From the NCBI GenBank assembly GCA_027491255.1, contig JAIXWM010000085.1:62001-126000 (forward strand): a stretch of 64,000 nucleotides of DNA. The letters are read 5' to 3'. Every line of letters begins with the position of its first letter. The stretch's first letter is position 1. The position numbers and the translations under genes were made by a program. Of the stretch, positions 24,352-38,906 are shown piece by piece. The notes beneath the pieces are model-generated. The model searched no databases. It worked only from the letters and a program-made list of their open reading frames with translations, and was not told the origin of the DNA. This DNA is from Rubrivivax sp. (GTDB lineage Bacteria > Pseudomonadota > Gammaproteobacteria > Burkholderiales > Burkholderiaceae_C).

Positions 24352-26904
24352 GTGAGCCCGGCCAGCACCCGCCCACCGGCAGAACCCTGGCATCTGCCGA
24401 TCGCCGGCATGACCTGTGCCTCATGCGTCGGCCGTGTCGAGCGCGCGCTGCGCCAAGTGCCCGGGGTGCTGCGCGCCGACATCCACCTGGGGCAGGAACT
24501 GGCGCTCGTGGACGTGGCGCCGGGCACGACGCTGCAGGCTCTGGTGGCCGCGGTCGAGCGCGCCGGGTACGCGGTGCCCCTGCAGACGCACACATTCGCG
24601 GTCGAAGGCATGACCTGCGCCTCCTGCGTCGGCCGTGTGGAGCGCGCGCTGCACCAGGTGCCCGGGGTGCTGGAGGCCTCGGTCAATCTCGCCACCGAGC
24701 AGACGAGCGTGCGCGCGGTCACGAGCACCTCCGTCGCGACGCTGCGCGCGGCGGTGGAGCGGGCAGGCTACGCCATCGCCGCCAGGCCCGGCGCGGGGGG
24801 CGCGGCCGGCACTGCCTCAGCCTCCCCGGGCCCTGGCGCCAGGGGGCTGCGCGGCCGCCTCGCCGCCGCGGCGCAGGCCTGGGCGGCGCTGCCCAAATGG
24901 GCGCCGGTGGCGCTGGCCTGCGCCCTGAGCCTGCCGCTGGTGCTGCCGATGCTGCTGCAGCCGTTCGGCGTGCAGGCCATGCCGCCGGGCTGGCTGCAAT
25001 GGCTGCTGGCCACCCCCGTGCAGTTCGGCCTGGGCTGGCGCTTCTACCGCGCGGGTTGGAAGGCCGTGCGCGCCGGCGCCGGCAACATGGACCTGCTGGT
25101 CGCGCTCGGCACGTCGGCCGCCTACGGCCTGTCGCTGTACCTGCTGCTCGCGCATGCCCGCCACGGCGGTCATGGTGAACCGCATCTGTACTTCGAGAGT
25201 GCCTCGGTCGTGGTCACGCTCGTGCTGCTGGGCAAGTGGCTGGAAGGACGGGCCAAGCGCGAGACCGCGGCAGCGATCCGCGCGCTGCAGGCCTTGCGCC
25301 CAGCCACCGCGCGCGTACTGCGCCACGGCATGGAGACGGAGGTCGCGGTCGAGGCCGTGGTCCTGGGCGACGTCGTGCGTGTGCGCCCGGGCGAGCGCAT
25401 CGCCGTCGACGGCGAGGTGCTCGAGGGCCGCAGCCATGTCGACGAATCCCTGATCACGGGCGAGAGCATGCCGGTGGCCAAGGCCCCGGGGGAGCGCGTC
25501 ACCGGCGGCGCCATCAATGTCGAAGGCGCGCTGCTGCTGCGTACCACGGCGATCGGGGCCGAGACGACGCTGGCGCGCATCATCCGGCTCGTGGAATCGG
25601 CGCAGGCGGCCAAGGCGCCGATCCAGCGCACCGTAGACCGCGTCAGCGCCGTCTTCGTGCCGGTCGTGCTGGGGATCGCGCTGCTGACGCTGCTGGGGTG
25701 GCTGGCGGCCGGCAGCGGCGTGGAGACGGCGCTCGTCAATGCCGTGTCGGTGCTGGTGATCGCCTGCCCTTGCGCGCTCGGCCTGGCCACGCCCACGGCC
25801 ATCATGGCCGGCACCGGCGTGGCCGCGCGCCACGGGATCCTGATCAAGGACGCGCAGGCGCTCGAGCTCGCGCACGCCACCACGACAGTGGCCTTCGACA
25901 AGACCGGCACGCTGACCGAGGGCCGGCCAGTGCTGGCAGCCGTCCACGCCGCTGAGGGCCTTTCCGACACCGAAGTGCTGCGCCTGGCGGCAGCCTTGCA
26001 GCAAGGCAGCGAGCACCCACTGGCACAGGCACTGCGCGCACGCGCCACGGGCGACGGCCTGGCGCTGCCCGGCGCCGCCGAGGTGCAGGCGCTGCCGGGC
26101 CGCGGCCTGCAGGGACGCGTCGACGGCGCGCTGCTGCGCCTGGGCAGCAGCCGCCTGCTGGCCGAGCGCGGTGGCGCAGCGGGCGCGCTGGCCGCCCCAG
26201 CGCAGGCCCTGCAGGCGCAGGGGCGCACCGTCTCCTGGCTGATGCGCGAGCGCCCGGAACCGCCCGCACAGCCCCAGGCCGCCGTGGCAGCCCGCAGCGC
26301 GCCGCCCCCGCCCCGAGCCGACGAGGTGCTGGGCCTGCTGGCCTTTGGCGACACCGTCAAGCCCACGGCCCGGGCCGCCGTGGTCGGACTGCACGCGCTG
26401 GGGGTCGCAACGGTGATGCTGACCGGCGACAACCGAGGCAGCGCCGAGGCCGTGGCGCGCGAGCTCGGCATCACCGATGTGCGCGCCGAGGTGCTGCCCG
26501 GCGACAAGGCCGCGGCAGTGGCGCAACTGCGCGCAGACGGTCAGGTCGTGGCGATGGTGGGCGACGGCATCAACGATGCCCCGGCGCTGGCCGCGGCCGA
26601 CGTCGGGATCGCGATGTCCACCGGCACCGACGTGGCGATGGAGAGTGCCGGCCTGACGCTGATGCGCGGCGACCCGCGTCTCGTGCGCGATGCGATCGAC
26701 GTGTCGCGCCGAACCTGGGCCACGATACGGCGCGGTCTGTTCTGGGCCTTCGCCTACAACGTCGTCGGCATCCCGCTGGCGGCGTTCGGCATGCTGAATC
26801 CGGTGCTGGCCGGGGCAGCCATGGCCTTCAGCAGCGTCAGCGTCGTCGGCAATGCCCTGCTGCTCACCCGCTGGCGGCCGGCGCGGGCGCTGGCGCAGCG
26901 CTGA
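24352..26904 (+). CDS. copA: Cu+-translocating P1B-type ATPase
   Basis: 850 residues. Two N-terminal heavy-metal domains carry M-T-C-A-S-C (C22/C25 and C89/C92). The membrane part contains the CPC transport motif (472-474), followed by the phosphorylation motif DKTGT with D516, the HP locus SEHPL, and GDGINDAP in the ATP-hinge domain. This is the Cu+ export ATPase of the inner membrane. The only plausible start is a GTG without a strong ribosome-binding site, directly after the CusF-like gene. A Pro-rich insert lies in the nucleotide domain before VLGLLAFGD. Convergent with dsbD after 25 bases. Confidence 0.95.
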   Translation: MSPASTRPPAEPWHLPIAGMTCASCVGRVERALRQVPGVLRADIHLGQELALVDVAPGTTLQALVAAVERAGYAVPLQTHTFAVEGMTCASCVGRVERALHQVPGVLEASVNLATEQTSVRAVTSTSVATLRAAVERAGYAIAARPGAGGAAGTASASPGPGARGLRGRLAAAAQAWAALPKWAPVALACALSLPLVLPMLLQPFGVQAMPPGWLQWLLATPVQFGLGWRFYRAGWKAVRAGAGNMDLLVALGTSAAYGLSLYLLLAHARHGGHGEPHLYFESASVVVTLVLLGKWLEGRAKRETAAAIRALQALRPATARVLRHGMETEVAVEAVVLGDVVRVRPGERIAVDGEVLEGRSHVDESLITGESMPVAKAPGERVTGGAINVEGALLLRTTAIGAETTLARIIRLVESAQAAKAPIQRTVDRVSAVFVPVVLGIALLTLLGWLAAGSGVETALVNAVSVLVIACPCALGLATPTAIMAGTGVAARHGILIKDAQALELAHATTTVAFDKTGTLTEGRPVLAAVHAAEGLSDTEVLRLAAALQQGSEHPLAQALRARATGDGLALPGAAEVQALPGRGLQGRVDGALLRLGSSRLLAERGGAAGALAAPAQALQAQGRTVSWLMRERPEPPAQPQAAVAARSAPPPPRADEVLGLLAFGDTVKPTARAAVVGLHALGVATVMLTGDNRGSAEAVARELGITDVRAEVLPGDKAAAVAQLRADGQVVAMVGDGINDAPALAAADVGIAMSTGTDVAMESAGLTLMRGDPRLVRDAIDVSRRTWATIRRGLFWAFAYNVVGIPLAAFGMLNPVLAGAAMAFSSVSVVGNALLLTRWRPARALAQR

Positions 26905-26929
26905 AGCCCAGCGCCCGGGCCGCGCCGCG

Positions 26930-29098
26930 TCAGGGCAGCGCCGCGAGCGCCTCGCGCACCTCGCCCACGCTCAGCACCTCGCTCAGCAGCCGCGACGCGG
27001 GCGCGCGCGGCGAATGCAACAGGTAGACCGGCACGCCGTTGCGCCCGAGGGCGGCCAGCGCCGCCGTGATGGCCGGGTCGCGCCGCGTCCAGTCGGCGCG
27101 CAGCAGCAACACGCGCCGGGCTTCGAAGTCGGCCAGCACGCGGGCGTCGGACAACACCGCGCGCTTGTTGAACTGGCAGGTCACGCACCAGGCCGCGGTG
27201 AAGTCGACGAAGACCGGGCGGCCCTCGGCCAGCGCCTGGCGCACTCGCTCCTGCGACCACGGCTGCCAGCGGTCGGTGGCATCGGCGCCCGGCCCTGCGG
27301 CGACGCCCGGCGCAGGCACAGCGGTGGCCCGCAGCGAGGGCAGCGACCAGGCCAGCGCGGCGCCCAGCGTCAGCAGCGCCACCAGGGCCCAGGTCACCCG
27401 CGCACGGGCGCTCAGGTCCCGAACGCCCGCAACCCAAGCCGCGAAGCCGAGCGCCAGCAGCGTGCCCAACCAGGCCGCGACAGCGTCGATGCCAGCCTGC
27501 TGGCCCAGCACCCACACCAGCCAGATCACGGTGGCGAACATCGGAAAGGCCATCACCGCCTTGAAATGGGCCATCCAGGGGCCGGGGCGGGGCAGCGCGC
27601 GCGCGAGCGCCGGCCAGGCACTGGCCGCCAGATAGGGCAGCGCCATGCCCAGGCCGAGCGTGGCAAAGACGGCCAAAGCCTCCACGGTGGGCAAGGTCAC
27701 CGCCAGCCCGAGCGAGGCGCCCATGAAGGGCGCAGTGCAGGGTGACGCCACGGCCACGGCGAGCACGCCCGTGAGCGCCGAGTCCGCCACCGGATGCCGC
27801 GCGCGCAGCGCGGCCAGCGAGCCCGGCAGCACCGAGCCGAACTCGAACACCCCGGCCAGGTTCAGACCGATCAGCGTGAACAGCGCGGCCAGCGCGGCGA
27901 CGAAGGCGGGCGACTGCAACTGAAAGCCCCAGCCGAGCTGCTCCCCGCCCGCTCTCAGGGCCAGGAGCAGCGCAGCCAGGGCAAGAAAGCTCGCCAGCAC
28001 CCCGGCGGTGTAGGCCAGCCCGCCGGCCAACAGCGCACGCCGGTCCTGCGCGTGCGCGGCGAAGCCGACCACCTTCAGCGACAGCACCGGGAACACGCAG
28101 GGCATCAGGTTCAGCAGCGCGCCGCCCGCCAGCGCCAGCAAGAGCGCCGCCGCCCAGCCCAGCGGGGAAGACTGCGGCACCGTCGTCGTCGACGCCGCCG
28201 GCCCGGATGTCGCGGGCGCCGTCACCGCCGGCCAGGGGCCCTCGATGGGCAGGCGCAACTGCACGCCTGCGGCGTCGCCCTCGCGGGCGAGCACGACCGG
28301 CATCTGCGCCGGGGCGGCGCTGCGCTGCGAAGACAAGCTCACACGCGCGACCCATGCGTCGCCGTCCCAGCGCTGTGTCACCCGCGCGGCGTTGTCGATC
28401 ACCTCCGCGGTCTCGGGCAGGAAACGCAGGGTCTGTCCGGTCCAGGCCGCGGGCAGGCCGCGCACGCGGACCTCGAGTGCCCCCTCGACCACGCGCGCAG
28501 CGGCCTCGGCGGTCGGCAAGGGGCGCGGCAGCGCGGCGCGCGCCGCCTCGAAATCCGCGGCTGCGGCCGTGATCGCCGCGCGCGCCGGCAGTTCCAGCGC
28601 GAATTCGCCCTCCTCCGGGATGCAGACGTCCTTGCATACCAGCCACTGCGCGCGCAGCCGCACCGGCACGCTGGCCCCAGCGAAGTCCGCCGGCACCTGC
28701 AAGGGCACCGCCAGCAACAGCCGGCCCTCGTAGCCATAGTTCACCAGCGTGCCCAGGGGCAGCGGCCGGGGCGTGGGCCAGGCAATCTCCCCGGCCTGGA
28801 AGCCCGGAGGCAAAGTCCACTCCAGCGAGGTCGGCAGCCCGGAGTCGCCCGGGTTCTTCCAGTAGCTGTGCCAGCCGGCCGCGTGGTCGATGCGCAGGCC
28901 CAGCCAGGCGGGCCGACCCGGCGCCAGGCCCTCGGGCGCATGCGCCAACAACTCGGCGCGGACCTGATCGGTACGCACGGCGGCTCCGACGGACTGGGCC
29001 TGTGTGCCGGCCGCTGCAAGAAGCCACGCACCCAGGGTCAGCAGCCAGGACCGCAACGCGGCCCGCAAGCACCGTCGCACGGGATCGGGAGGGCTCAT
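26930..29098 (-). CDS. dsbD: DsbD-type thiol:disulphide interchange protein
   Basis: 722 residues from the ATG at 29098. Order: signal peptide (WLLTLGAWLLAAAGTQA), a periplasmic domain with the cysteine pair in WLVCKDVCIPEE, eight or so transmembrane helices with the conserved cysteines in MPCVFPVLSLK and ASPCTAPFMG, and a C-terminal thioredoxin-like domain with WCVTC. It passes electrons from cytoplasmic thioredoxin to periplasmic thiols. The N-terminal domain looks closer to ScsB/DUF255-type proteins than to classical DsbD. Such proteins commonly accompany copper clusters, where reduced periplasmic cysteines are needed. An in-frame extension to 29179 is less likely. Confidence 0.88.
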   Translation of the reverse strand: MSPPDPVRRCLRAALRSWLLTLGAWLLAAAGTQAQSVGAAVRTDQVRAELLAHAPEGLAPGRPAWLGLRIDHAAGWHSYWKNPGDSGLPTSLEWTLPPGFQAGEIAWPTPRPLPLGTLVNYGYEGRLLLAVPLQVPADFAGASVPVRLRAQWLVCKDVCIPEEGEFALELPARAAITAAAADFEAARAALPRPLPTAEAAARVVEGALEVRVRGLPAAWTGQTLRFLPETAEVIDNAARVTQRWDGDAWVARVSLSSQRSAAPAQMPVVLAREGDAAGVQLRLPIEGPWPAVTAPATSGPAASTTTVPQSSPLGWAAALLLALAGGALLNLMPCVFPVLSLKVVGFAAHAQDRRALLAGGLAYTAGVLASFLALAALLLALRAGGEQLGWGFQLQSPAFVAALAALFTLIGLNLAGVFEFGSVLPGSLAALRARHPVADSALTGVLAVAVASPCTAPFMGASLGLAVTLPTVEALAVFATLGLGMALPYLAASAWPALARALPRPGPWMAHFKAVMAFPMFATVIWLVWVLGQQAGIDAVAAWLGTLLALGFAAWVAGVRDLSARARVTWALVALLTLGAALAWSLPSLRATAVPAPGVAAGPGADATDRWQPWSQERVRQALAEGRPVFVDFTAAWCVTCQFNKRAVLSDARVLADFEARRVLLLRADWTRRDPAITAALAALGRNGVPVYLLHSPRAPASRLLSEVLSVGEVREALAALP

Positions 29099-29339
29099 CG
29101 ACGTCGGCCGTGGTGGCCCGCAAGCACTCCAGCGCAGCGCGGGCCTGTCAGAGAAGATGCGCATTATCGACCGCGGCATCGATGACCTCGCCCGCTACAC
29201 GGATGCCGCTCGGACGCAGCTCAACACCGCGGCGATACCTCAGTATCGACCGGGGACATATGGACAAACTCAGAGGACCGCGGGTTATTACGTATACTCC
29301 ACCCGTTTGCCCCTGAAGGCCTCCTCCGCGGAGCGTGCC
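29099..29339. promoter_or_regulatory. divergent spacer, dsbD and ATP synthase operon
   Basis: A 241-base spacer that should hold the atp promoter. On the plus strand TATACT (29293-29298) preceded by TACG makes a good extended -10 about 42 bases before atpI; no -35 is well matched. The AT content is locally higher than the surroundings from about 29210 to 29300. A direct-repeat-like pair of ATACC/TATCGACCG stretches around 29234-29252 is visible. No terminator was found. Confidence 0.4.
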
Positions 29340-29816
29340 ATGTCCGAGCGGACAACCCGACCCGAACTTTGGCGCGATGATGCAGAAGAGGACACGTCAG
29401 AGCCCGTCAGGGCGCTGACCCGTCAGGAAGCGCAGGCCTTGCGCGAAAAGCAGCCGCCGGTTTCACCGTGGCGGGTCGTGCTGTCGCAGGCAGGTGTCGG
29501 CGTGCTGGTTGCCGCGCTTGCGTGGTTGATCAGCGGTGAGCGCCCGGTGGGGCTGTCGGCGCTGTATGGCGCGGCGGTCGTGGTGGTGCCTGCTGCGCTG
29601 ATGGCGCGAGGCATGACCAGCCGGCTCTCCAGCATGTCGCCCGGCACCAGTGCCGTCAGCTTCATGTTGTGGGAAGTGGTGAAAATCGCGGTTTCGGTGC
29701 TGATGCTGATGTTGGCGCCGACCCTGATGCAGCCCTTGAGCTGGCCAGCCTTGCTGGTCGGGTTGGTGGTCTGCATCAAGGTGTACTGGCTTGCGCTCCT
29801 GTGGCGCGGCCGCTGA
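29340..29816 (+). CDS. atpI: ATP synthase subunit I
   Basis: 158 residues. A hydrophilic N-terminal segment of about 45 residues is followed by four hydrophobic helices ([73 protein letters not shown]), the AtpI pattern. AtpI assists assembly of the c-ring. It opens the atp operon 37 bases before atpB. The start ATG is at 29340; the frame is open further upstream but not protein-like. Confidence 0.88.
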   Translation: MSERTTRPELWRDDAEEDTSEPVRALTRQEAQALREKQPPVSPWRVVLSQAGVGVLVAALAWLISGERPVGLSALYGAAVVVVPAALMARGMTSRLSSMSPGTSAVSFMLWEVVKIAVSVLMLMLAPTLMQPLSWPALLVGLVVCIKVYWLALLWRGR

Positions 29817-29853
29817 ACAAGACGAACAGAACGTAGCGGGGCGAGAGAAACCG

Positions 29854-30708
29854 ATGTCAGCAGCACAAGGCCAGGGCCCGACGGCCGGCGAGTACATCGT
29901 CCACCACCTGCAGCACCTGCAGAACCAGAAGCAGACCGCCGTCGTCGACTTCTCGGTCTTCAACATCGACTCCATCTTCTATGCCACGCTGCTGGGGGTC
30001 GTCGGCTGCTGGCTGCTGTGGCGTGCCGCCTCGAAGGCCACAGCGGGCGTGCCCGGTCGCTTCCAGGCCGCGGTTGAGCTGCTGGTCGAGATGGTCGACA
30101 ACCAGGCCAAGGGCATCGTCCACAGTGCAACCAGCCGCAAGCTCGTCGCGCCGCTGGCCCTGACGGTGTTCGTCTGGATCTTCCTGATGAACGCCATGGA
30201 CCTGCTGCCGGTGGATCTGCTGCCCGCGATCTGGCACGTGGCCGGTCCGGCCATGGGCGCGCCCGACTACATGCGCGTCGTTCCCACGGCCGACCTGTCC
30301 GTGACCATGGGCCTGTCGTTGTCGGTCCTGCTGATCTGCCTGTTCTACAACGTCAAGATCAAGGGGCTGGGCGGCTGGGTGCACGAACTCTTCTCGGCAC
30401 CGTTCGGCGACAAGTTCTACCTGTATCCGATCAACTTCGCGATGCAGATCATCGAGTTCGTCGCCAAGACGGTCTCGCACGGGATGCGGCTGTTCGGCAA
30501 CATGTACGCCGGCGAGCTGATCTTCATGCTGATCGCCCTGATGGGCGGTGCCTGGTCGCTGTCGGCCACCGGCATCGGCCTGGCGATCGGGCACATCATC
30601 GCCGGCAGTGTGTGGGCCATCTTCCACATCCTGATCATCACGCTGCAGGCCTTCGTGTTCATGATGCTGACCCTCGTCTACGTGGGTCAAGCGCATGACG
30701 CCCACTGA
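29854..30708 (+). CDS. atpB: ATP synthase Fo subunit a
   Basis: 284 residues with the a-subunit topology. The proton-channel helix [21 protein letters not shown] contains the essential arginine (RLFGNM), and the last helix has the IHI-like segment [22 protein letters not shown]. It forms the half channels against the c-ring. GAGAG lies seven bases before the ATG. It is longer than the E. coli protein because of the N-terminal loop. Confidence 0.95.
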   Translation: MSAAQGQGPTAGEYIVHHLQHLQNQKQTAVVDFSVFNIDSIFYATLLGVVGCWLLWRAASKATAGVPGRFQAAVELLVEMVDNQAKGIVHSATSRKLVAPLALTVFVWIFLMNAMDLLPVDLLPAIWHVAGPAMGAPDYMRVVPTADLSVTMGLSLSVLLICLFYNVKIKGLGGWVHELFSAPFGDKFYLYPINFAMQIIEFVAKTVSHGMRLFGNMYAGELIFMLIALMGGAWSLSATGIGLAIGHIIAGSVWAIFHILIITLQAFVFMMLTLVYVGQAHDAH

Positions 30709-31044
<336 letters not shown>

Positions 31045-31113
31045 TTCTTCCCGGCTGGTTCGTGGGGCGGCGCGCCGGCGCCGCCTTGATCACCCCATGA
31101 CGAGGTCCCCGAA

Positions 31114-31584
31114 GTGAGCATCAACGCCACCCTGATCGTCCAGATGATCGTGTTTGCGATCCTGGTCTGGTTCACGATGCGCTTCGTCTGGCCGCCCATC
31201 ACGGCGGCGCTGGACGAGCGCGCGAAGAAGATCTCCGAAGGCTTGTCGGCCGCTGACAAGGCCAAGTCCGACCTCGCCGCAGCCAACCAGCGCGTCGAAC
31301 AGCAACTCGCCGCGGCACGCGACGACGCTGCGCGCCGGCTTGCTGATGCCGAACGGCTTGCCCAGCAGACGATCGAAGAGGCCAAGGCCCGTGCGTCCGA
31401 AGAAGGGGCGAAGATCGTTGCCACGGCGCGCGCCGAGGCCGAGCAGGAGGCCGTCAAGGCCCGCGAGGTCCTGCGCGAGCAGGTGGCCGCGCTGGCCGTC
31501 AAGGGCGCCGAGGCCATCCTCAAGCGCGAGGTCGATGCCCGTGTCCACGCCGACTTGTTGGCGCGGCTGAAGACCGAGCTGTAA
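31114..31584 (+). CDS. atpF: ATP synthase Fo subunit b
   Basis: 156 residues starting at GTG with GAGG upstream. One N-terminal transmembrane helix ([20 protein letters not shown]) is followed by a long charged helix rich in Ala, Glu, Lys and Arg, the peripheral-stalk dimer that links subunit a to F1. No duplicated b' gene is present, as expected for a non-photosynthetic-type operon. Confidence 0.94.
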   Translation: MSINATLIVQMIVFAILVWFTMRFVWPPITAALDERAKKISEGLSAADKAKSDLAAANQRVEQQLAAARDDAARRLADAERLAQQTIEEAKARASEEGAKIVATARAEAEQEAVKAREVLREQVAALAVKGAEAILKREVDARVHADLLARLKTEL

Positions 31585-31598
31585 GCGAGGCCCGCCCC

Positions 31599-32129
31599 AT
31601 GGCAGAAATCGCCACCATCGCCAGGCCCTACGCCGAAGCGCTGTTTCAGGCTGCAGGTGCGCAGGCCGGATCGCTGGGCGCCGAGGTCGCTGCGCTTGCG
31701 GCCGTGGCGGCTCAAGCACCGCTGCGGCAGTTCGCAGACAACCCCAAGACCACCACAGACCAGGTCCAGGGCATCGTCTTGTCGGTGATCGGCATGCCGC
31801 TGTCTGCCCTTGCGCAGAACTTATTGCGCACCGTGCTGGACAACGGCCGCCTCGCGGCCTTGCCCGAGATCGCCGCGCAGTTCCAGACCCTGGTCGATGC
31901 CCGCGGCGGCATCAGCCAGGCGCGCATCGAGAGCGCCTACCCGATCGACGCCGCCCAACTGCCCGAGGTCGTCGCCACGCTCGAGCAGCGTTTTCGGCGC
32001 AAGCTCGAGGCCAGCGTCGTCGTCCGCCCCGACCTCATCGGCGGCATCCGCGTGGTCGTCGGCGACGAGGTTCTCGACACCTCGGTCAAGGCCCGCCTCG
32101 AACAGATGAAGGCTGCGCTGACCGCCTGA
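31599..32129 (+). CDS. atpH: ATP synthase F1 subunit delta
   Basis: 176 residues of the delta/OSCP family. It opens with [15 protein letters not shown] and ends with the conserved [29 protein letters not shown]. It joins the peripheral stalk to the crown of F1. It starts 14 bases after atpF. Confidence 0.94.
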   Translation: MAEIATIARPYAEALFQAAGAQAGSLGAEVAALAAVAAQAPLRQFADNPKTTTDQVQGIVLSVIGMPLSALAQNLLRTVLDNGRLAALPEIAAQFQTLVDARGGISQARIESAYPIDAAQLPEVVATLEQRFRRKLEASVVVRPDLIGGIRVVVGDEVLDTSVKARLEQMKAALTA

Positions 32130-32184
32130 GGCGGCCAGCCCGCCCCCCGGACGCACACCGCCTGCCCGAAGCCAGGAGAACCCC

Positions 32185-33735
<1,551 letters not shown>

Positions 33736-33843
33736 GCATCGATGGCCAGAGCACGGAAGGTGGGTTCCGAGGCCGGCTCGTCCGGTGCGGGACTCGTCCG
33801 CATCGAGAGAGCGGCGGGCGCAGCGAGCTTGGGGGCACGTTGA

Positions 33844-36186
<2,343 letters not shown>

Positions 36187-36195
36187 CCGGCGCAC

Positions 36196-36269
36196 ACGGG
36201 CGCCAGGCGTCGTTGCGCTCCTCGCCGTACGGGTGTACGGCTGCGGGGCGCGCATAGCCTGACACCCGT
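36196..36269 (+). repeat. long hairpin in the atpD-atpC spacer
   Basis: The core is a perfect 7-bp stem GCCGTAC/GTACGGC (36224-36230 and 36235-36241) with loop GGGT. Around it GCGCTCCTC-like and GCGGGGCGC-like arms pair imperfectly, and the outer ends ACGGGCGCCAGGC (from 36196) and GCCTGACACCCGT (ending 36269) also pair. The whole forms an interrupted hairpin of about 74 bases. I recall closely similar sequences scattered between genes in Burkholderiales, so it may be a REP-like element. It could also tune the expression or stability of atpC relative to atpD. Confidence 0.65.
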
Positions 36270-36314
36270 CTGCTTGGTTCTTGAACCTCCTTATCACTGA
36301 TTCGGGAAGCTCAT

Positions 36315-36731
36315 ATGGCAACCATCCACGTCGACGTCGTCAGTGCCGAAGAGAGCATCTTCTCGGGCGAGGCGAAGTTCGTCGCGCTGCCGGGTGAGAA
36401 CGGCGAGCTCGGCATCCTGCCGCGACACACGCCGCTGATCACCCGCATCAAGCCCGGAGCGGTACGCATCGAGCGTGCCGACAACGGGGACGAAGAGTTT
36501 GTCTTCGTCGCCGGCGGCATCCTGGAGGTGCAGCCGGGCAAGGTGACCGTGCTGGCCGACACGGCGATCCGCGGCCACGACCTCGACGAGGCCAAGGCTT
36601 CCGAGGCCAAGAAGGCTGCCGCGGAAGCCATGAAGAACGCCAAGAGCGACATCGATTTCGCCGCCGCGCAAAGCGAGTTTGCCGCCATGGCTGCCCAGTT
36701 GGCGGCGATCGCCAAGCTGCGCAAGAAGTGA
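36315..36731 (+). CDS. atpC: ATP synthase F1 subunit epsilon
   Basis: 138 residues. An N-terminal beta-sandwich ([20 protein letters not shown], then [19 protein letters not shown]) is followed by two helices ([20 protein letters not shown] and [17 protein letters not shown]) that inhibit ATP hydrolysis by contacting beta. It is the last gene of the operon and is followed by an intrinsic terminator. Confidence 0.95.
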   Translation: MATIHVDVVSAEESIFSGEAKFVALPGENGELGILPRHTPLITRIKPGAVRIERADNGDEEFVFVAGGILEVQPGKVTVLADTAIRGHDLDEAKASEAKKAAAEAMKNAKSDIDFAAAQSEFAAMAAQLAAIAKLRKK

Positions 36732-36763
36732 CACTCGATGCCGGCCGGCTGGCCGGTCGAATG

Positions 36764-36796
36764 CGCCCGCCTGGCCACCGCCTTGCGGGCGTTTTT
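36764..36796 (+). terminator. intrinsic terminator of the atp operon
   Basis: CGCCCGC (36764-36770) pairs with GCGGGCG (36785-36791), giving a 7-bp GC stem with a 14-base loop followed directly by TTTTT (36792-36796). It lies 32 bases after atpC. A GATAAT (36834-36839) beyond it could be the -10 of the next gene. Confidence 0.87.
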
Positions 36797-36861
36797 CTTG
36801 GGGCGCCCCACGCCGCGCCGGCCCGCAGGTCCGGATAATCTCGCATCAGGAGAATCAGGTC

Positions 36862-37557
36862 ATGGAAGTCAAGCTCGACAAGCGTTATCCGGTGCAGGCC
36901 AGTGTCGAACAGGCCTGGGCCGTGCTGTCCGACATCCGGGCCGTGGCCGCCTGCATGCCCGGCGCGCAGATCACCGAGCAGATCGACGACACCCACTACA
37001 AGGGCACGGTCAAGACCAAGATCGGGCCGGCGTCGATGCAGTTCAACGGCGACATCGAGGTCCTCGGGCTGGACGTGGCGACGCGCTCGCTGCAGATGCT
37101 GGGCAAGGGCGCCGACCGCGGCGGTTCGTCAGCGTCGATGAAGCTCTCGGCCACGGTCGAGGCGGGTGAGACCCCGGGCAGCGCTGTCCTCGTGGGCCAG
37201 GCCACTGTCACCGTCAGTGGCAAGCTGGCGCAGTTCGGCAGCCGCCTGCTCGTGCCGGTGTCGGACGCGATGCTCGCTCAGTTCGCTGACCATTTCCGTA
37301 CGGCGGCGGCGGCGGTGCCGGTGCCTGCCGCGCAACCCTCGACGGCAGTGGCGGCACAGTCCGCGACGGACGAGGCCGGCCCCGCAATCGCGCCCGCAAC
37401 GACAGCGACCATCGCGGCCGCACCGCCAACAGCAGCGGCGCCCTCGCCTGCCGCCGCACCGGCCCCTGCGGCGTCCCAGCCGACGGAGTTGAATGCCCTG
37501 GGCTTGATGTGGACCGTCTTCAAGGGATGGCTGGCCGGGCTGTTCGGCCGGCGCTGA
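36862..37557 (+). CDS. CoxG-like SRPBCC protein
   Basis: 231 residues. The N-terminal 150 form an SRPBCC/START-like fold of the carbon-monoxide-dehydrogenase subunit G family: VQASVEQAWAVLSDIRAVAACMPGA, then GTVKTKIGPASMQFNGDIEV. A low-complexity Ala/Pro/Thr linker of about 70 residues follows, then a hydrophobic C-terminus (LMWTVFKGWLAGLFGRR) that may tether it to the membrane. CoxG recruits molybdenum hydroxylases to the membrane, but no such enzyme is nearby. AGGAGAA precedes the ATG. Confidence 0.85.
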   Translation: MEVKLDKRYPVQASVEQAWAVLSDIRAVAACMPGAQITEQIDDTHYKGTVKTKIGPASMQFNGDIEVLGLDVATRSLQMLGKGADRGGSSASMKLSATVEAGETPGSAVLVGQATVTVSGKLAQFGSRLLVPVSDAMLAQFADHFRTAAAAVPVPAAQPSTAVAAQSATDEAGPAIAPATTATIAAAPPTAAAPSPAAAPAPAASQPTELNALGLMWTVFKGWLAGLFGRR

Positions 37558-37609
37558 AGACAAGGCGCGGGCCGCAGACCCGCACAGGCTTTTCGAGGAG
37601 AACGACAAG

Positions 37610-38767
37610 ATGAGCGTGGTACCGATCCGTGGCGCCGACCTCGACGCCGCCGAGGTGGCGTGGTTTGCCCCGCTGTGCTCTGACGACTACCGGTATCTCG
37701 GCGTTCCGGACGGCAGTCTTCGCAGCAGCTGGGAGAACACCAGCCGCATCGTCCGGCGGGCCGATGAACTGGGTTTTCGCAACATCCTCTGCCCCTCGTC
37801 CTACCAGGTCGGGCAGGACACGCTGACCTTCGCCGCCGCGGTGGCGCCGCTGACCGAGCGCATCAACCTGCTGGCGGCCATCCGTTGCGGCGAACTGCAC
37901 CCGATCATGCTGGCGCGCACCGTGGCCACGCTGGACCACATCCTGCGCGGGCGCCTGACGCTGAACGTGATCTCCTCGGACTTCCCCGGCGAGAAGGCCG
38001 ACACCGAGACGCGCTACCGGCGCTCGTGGGAGGTGGTCGAGATCCTGAAGCAGGCCTGGACGCGGGACACCATCGACTACCAAGGGCAGGTCTACCAGTT
38101 CAGCGGGCTGACGACCGACCCGGTGCGGCCCTACCAGGCCAACGGCGGGCCGCTGCTGTACTTCGGCGGCTACACGCCGCCGGCGCTGGACCTGTGCGGC
38201 GCGCACTGCGACACCTATCTGATGTGGCCCGAATCCAAGACCGCGCTGGCCGACCGCATGCGCGCTGCGCACGAGGCCGCCGCACGCCATGGCCGTGTGC
38301 TCGACTATGGCCTGCGCATCCACATGATCGTGCGCGACACCCAGGCCGAAGCGCGCGAGTACGCAGCCGAGCTCGTCTCGCGCCTGGACGACGACAAGGG
38401 CCGCGAGATCCGCAACCGCGCGCTCGACGCCACGAGCATGGGGGTGGCCATCCAGGCGTCCAACCGGGCACTGGCCGACGACGAAGGCTACATCGAGCCC
38501 CATCTGTGGACGGGCATCGGCCGCGCGCGCAGCGGCTGCGGCGCGGCCATCGTCGGCAACGTCGACCAGGTCGTCTCGGAGATCCACGAGTACATGAAGA
38601 TGGGCATCCGGGCCTTCATCTTCTCGGGCTACCCGCACCTGCACGAGTGCGAGATCTTCGGCACCAAGGTGTTGCCCCATCTGAAGACCTGTTCGCTGGC
38701 CCACACCTATGGCCGAGTGCCGGCCCAGACCCCGCCCACCCCGCTGGGCAACGGCCCGCGCCGCTGA
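37610..38767 (+). CDS. LLM-class flavin-dependent monooxygenase (SsuD-like)
   Basis: 385 residues with the luciferase-like TIM barrel. Typical segments are FAPLCSDDYRYLG, TFAAAVAPLTERINLLAAIRCGELHPIMLARTVATLDHILRGRLTLNVIS, and YFGGYTPPAL. It uses FMNH2 and O2, supplied by a separate reductase, and is closest in outline to alkanesulphonate monooxygenases. No flavin reductase or sulphonate transporter is adjacent, so the substrate is open. GAGGAGAA lies upstream of the ATG. Confidence 0.87.
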   Translation: MSVVPIRGADLDAAEVAWFAPLCSDDYRYLGVPDGSLRSSWENTSRIVRRADELGFRNILCPSSYQVGQDTLTFAAAVAPLTERINLLAAIRCGELHPIMLARTVATLDHILRGRLTLNVISSDFPGEKADTETRYRRSWEVVEILKQAWTRDTIDYQGQVYQFSGLTTDPVRPYQANGGPLLYFGGYTPPALDLCGAHCDTYLMWPESKTALADRMRAAHEAAARHGRVLDYGLRIHMIVRDTQAEAREYAAELVSRLDDDKGREIRNRALDATSMGVAIQASNRALADDEGYIEPHLWTGIGRARSGCGAAIVGNVDQVVSEIHEYMKMGIRAFIFSGYPHLHECEIFGTKVLPHLKTCSLAHTYGRVPAQTPPTPLGNGPRR

Positions 38768-38906
38768 CCCCGCTGATCTGCTTCGCCGTCGCTTTTCCTC
38801 GAATTCCCCCGCCGGGTGCCCCCTCACCCCCGCCGGGATCTTCCCTTGCGGGAGAGAGCCCGAGCAAGAGGGGGAAGCCATCACCCACACGCCGCTCCAC
38901 CAGCCC

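Noticed and set aside
20926..24393. Very long open frame on the minus strand opposite the copper genes
   Set aside because: It is antisense to five clearly recognisable genes; its translation is dominated by His, Arg, Gly and Val with no domain, as expected from codon bias in GC-rich DNA.
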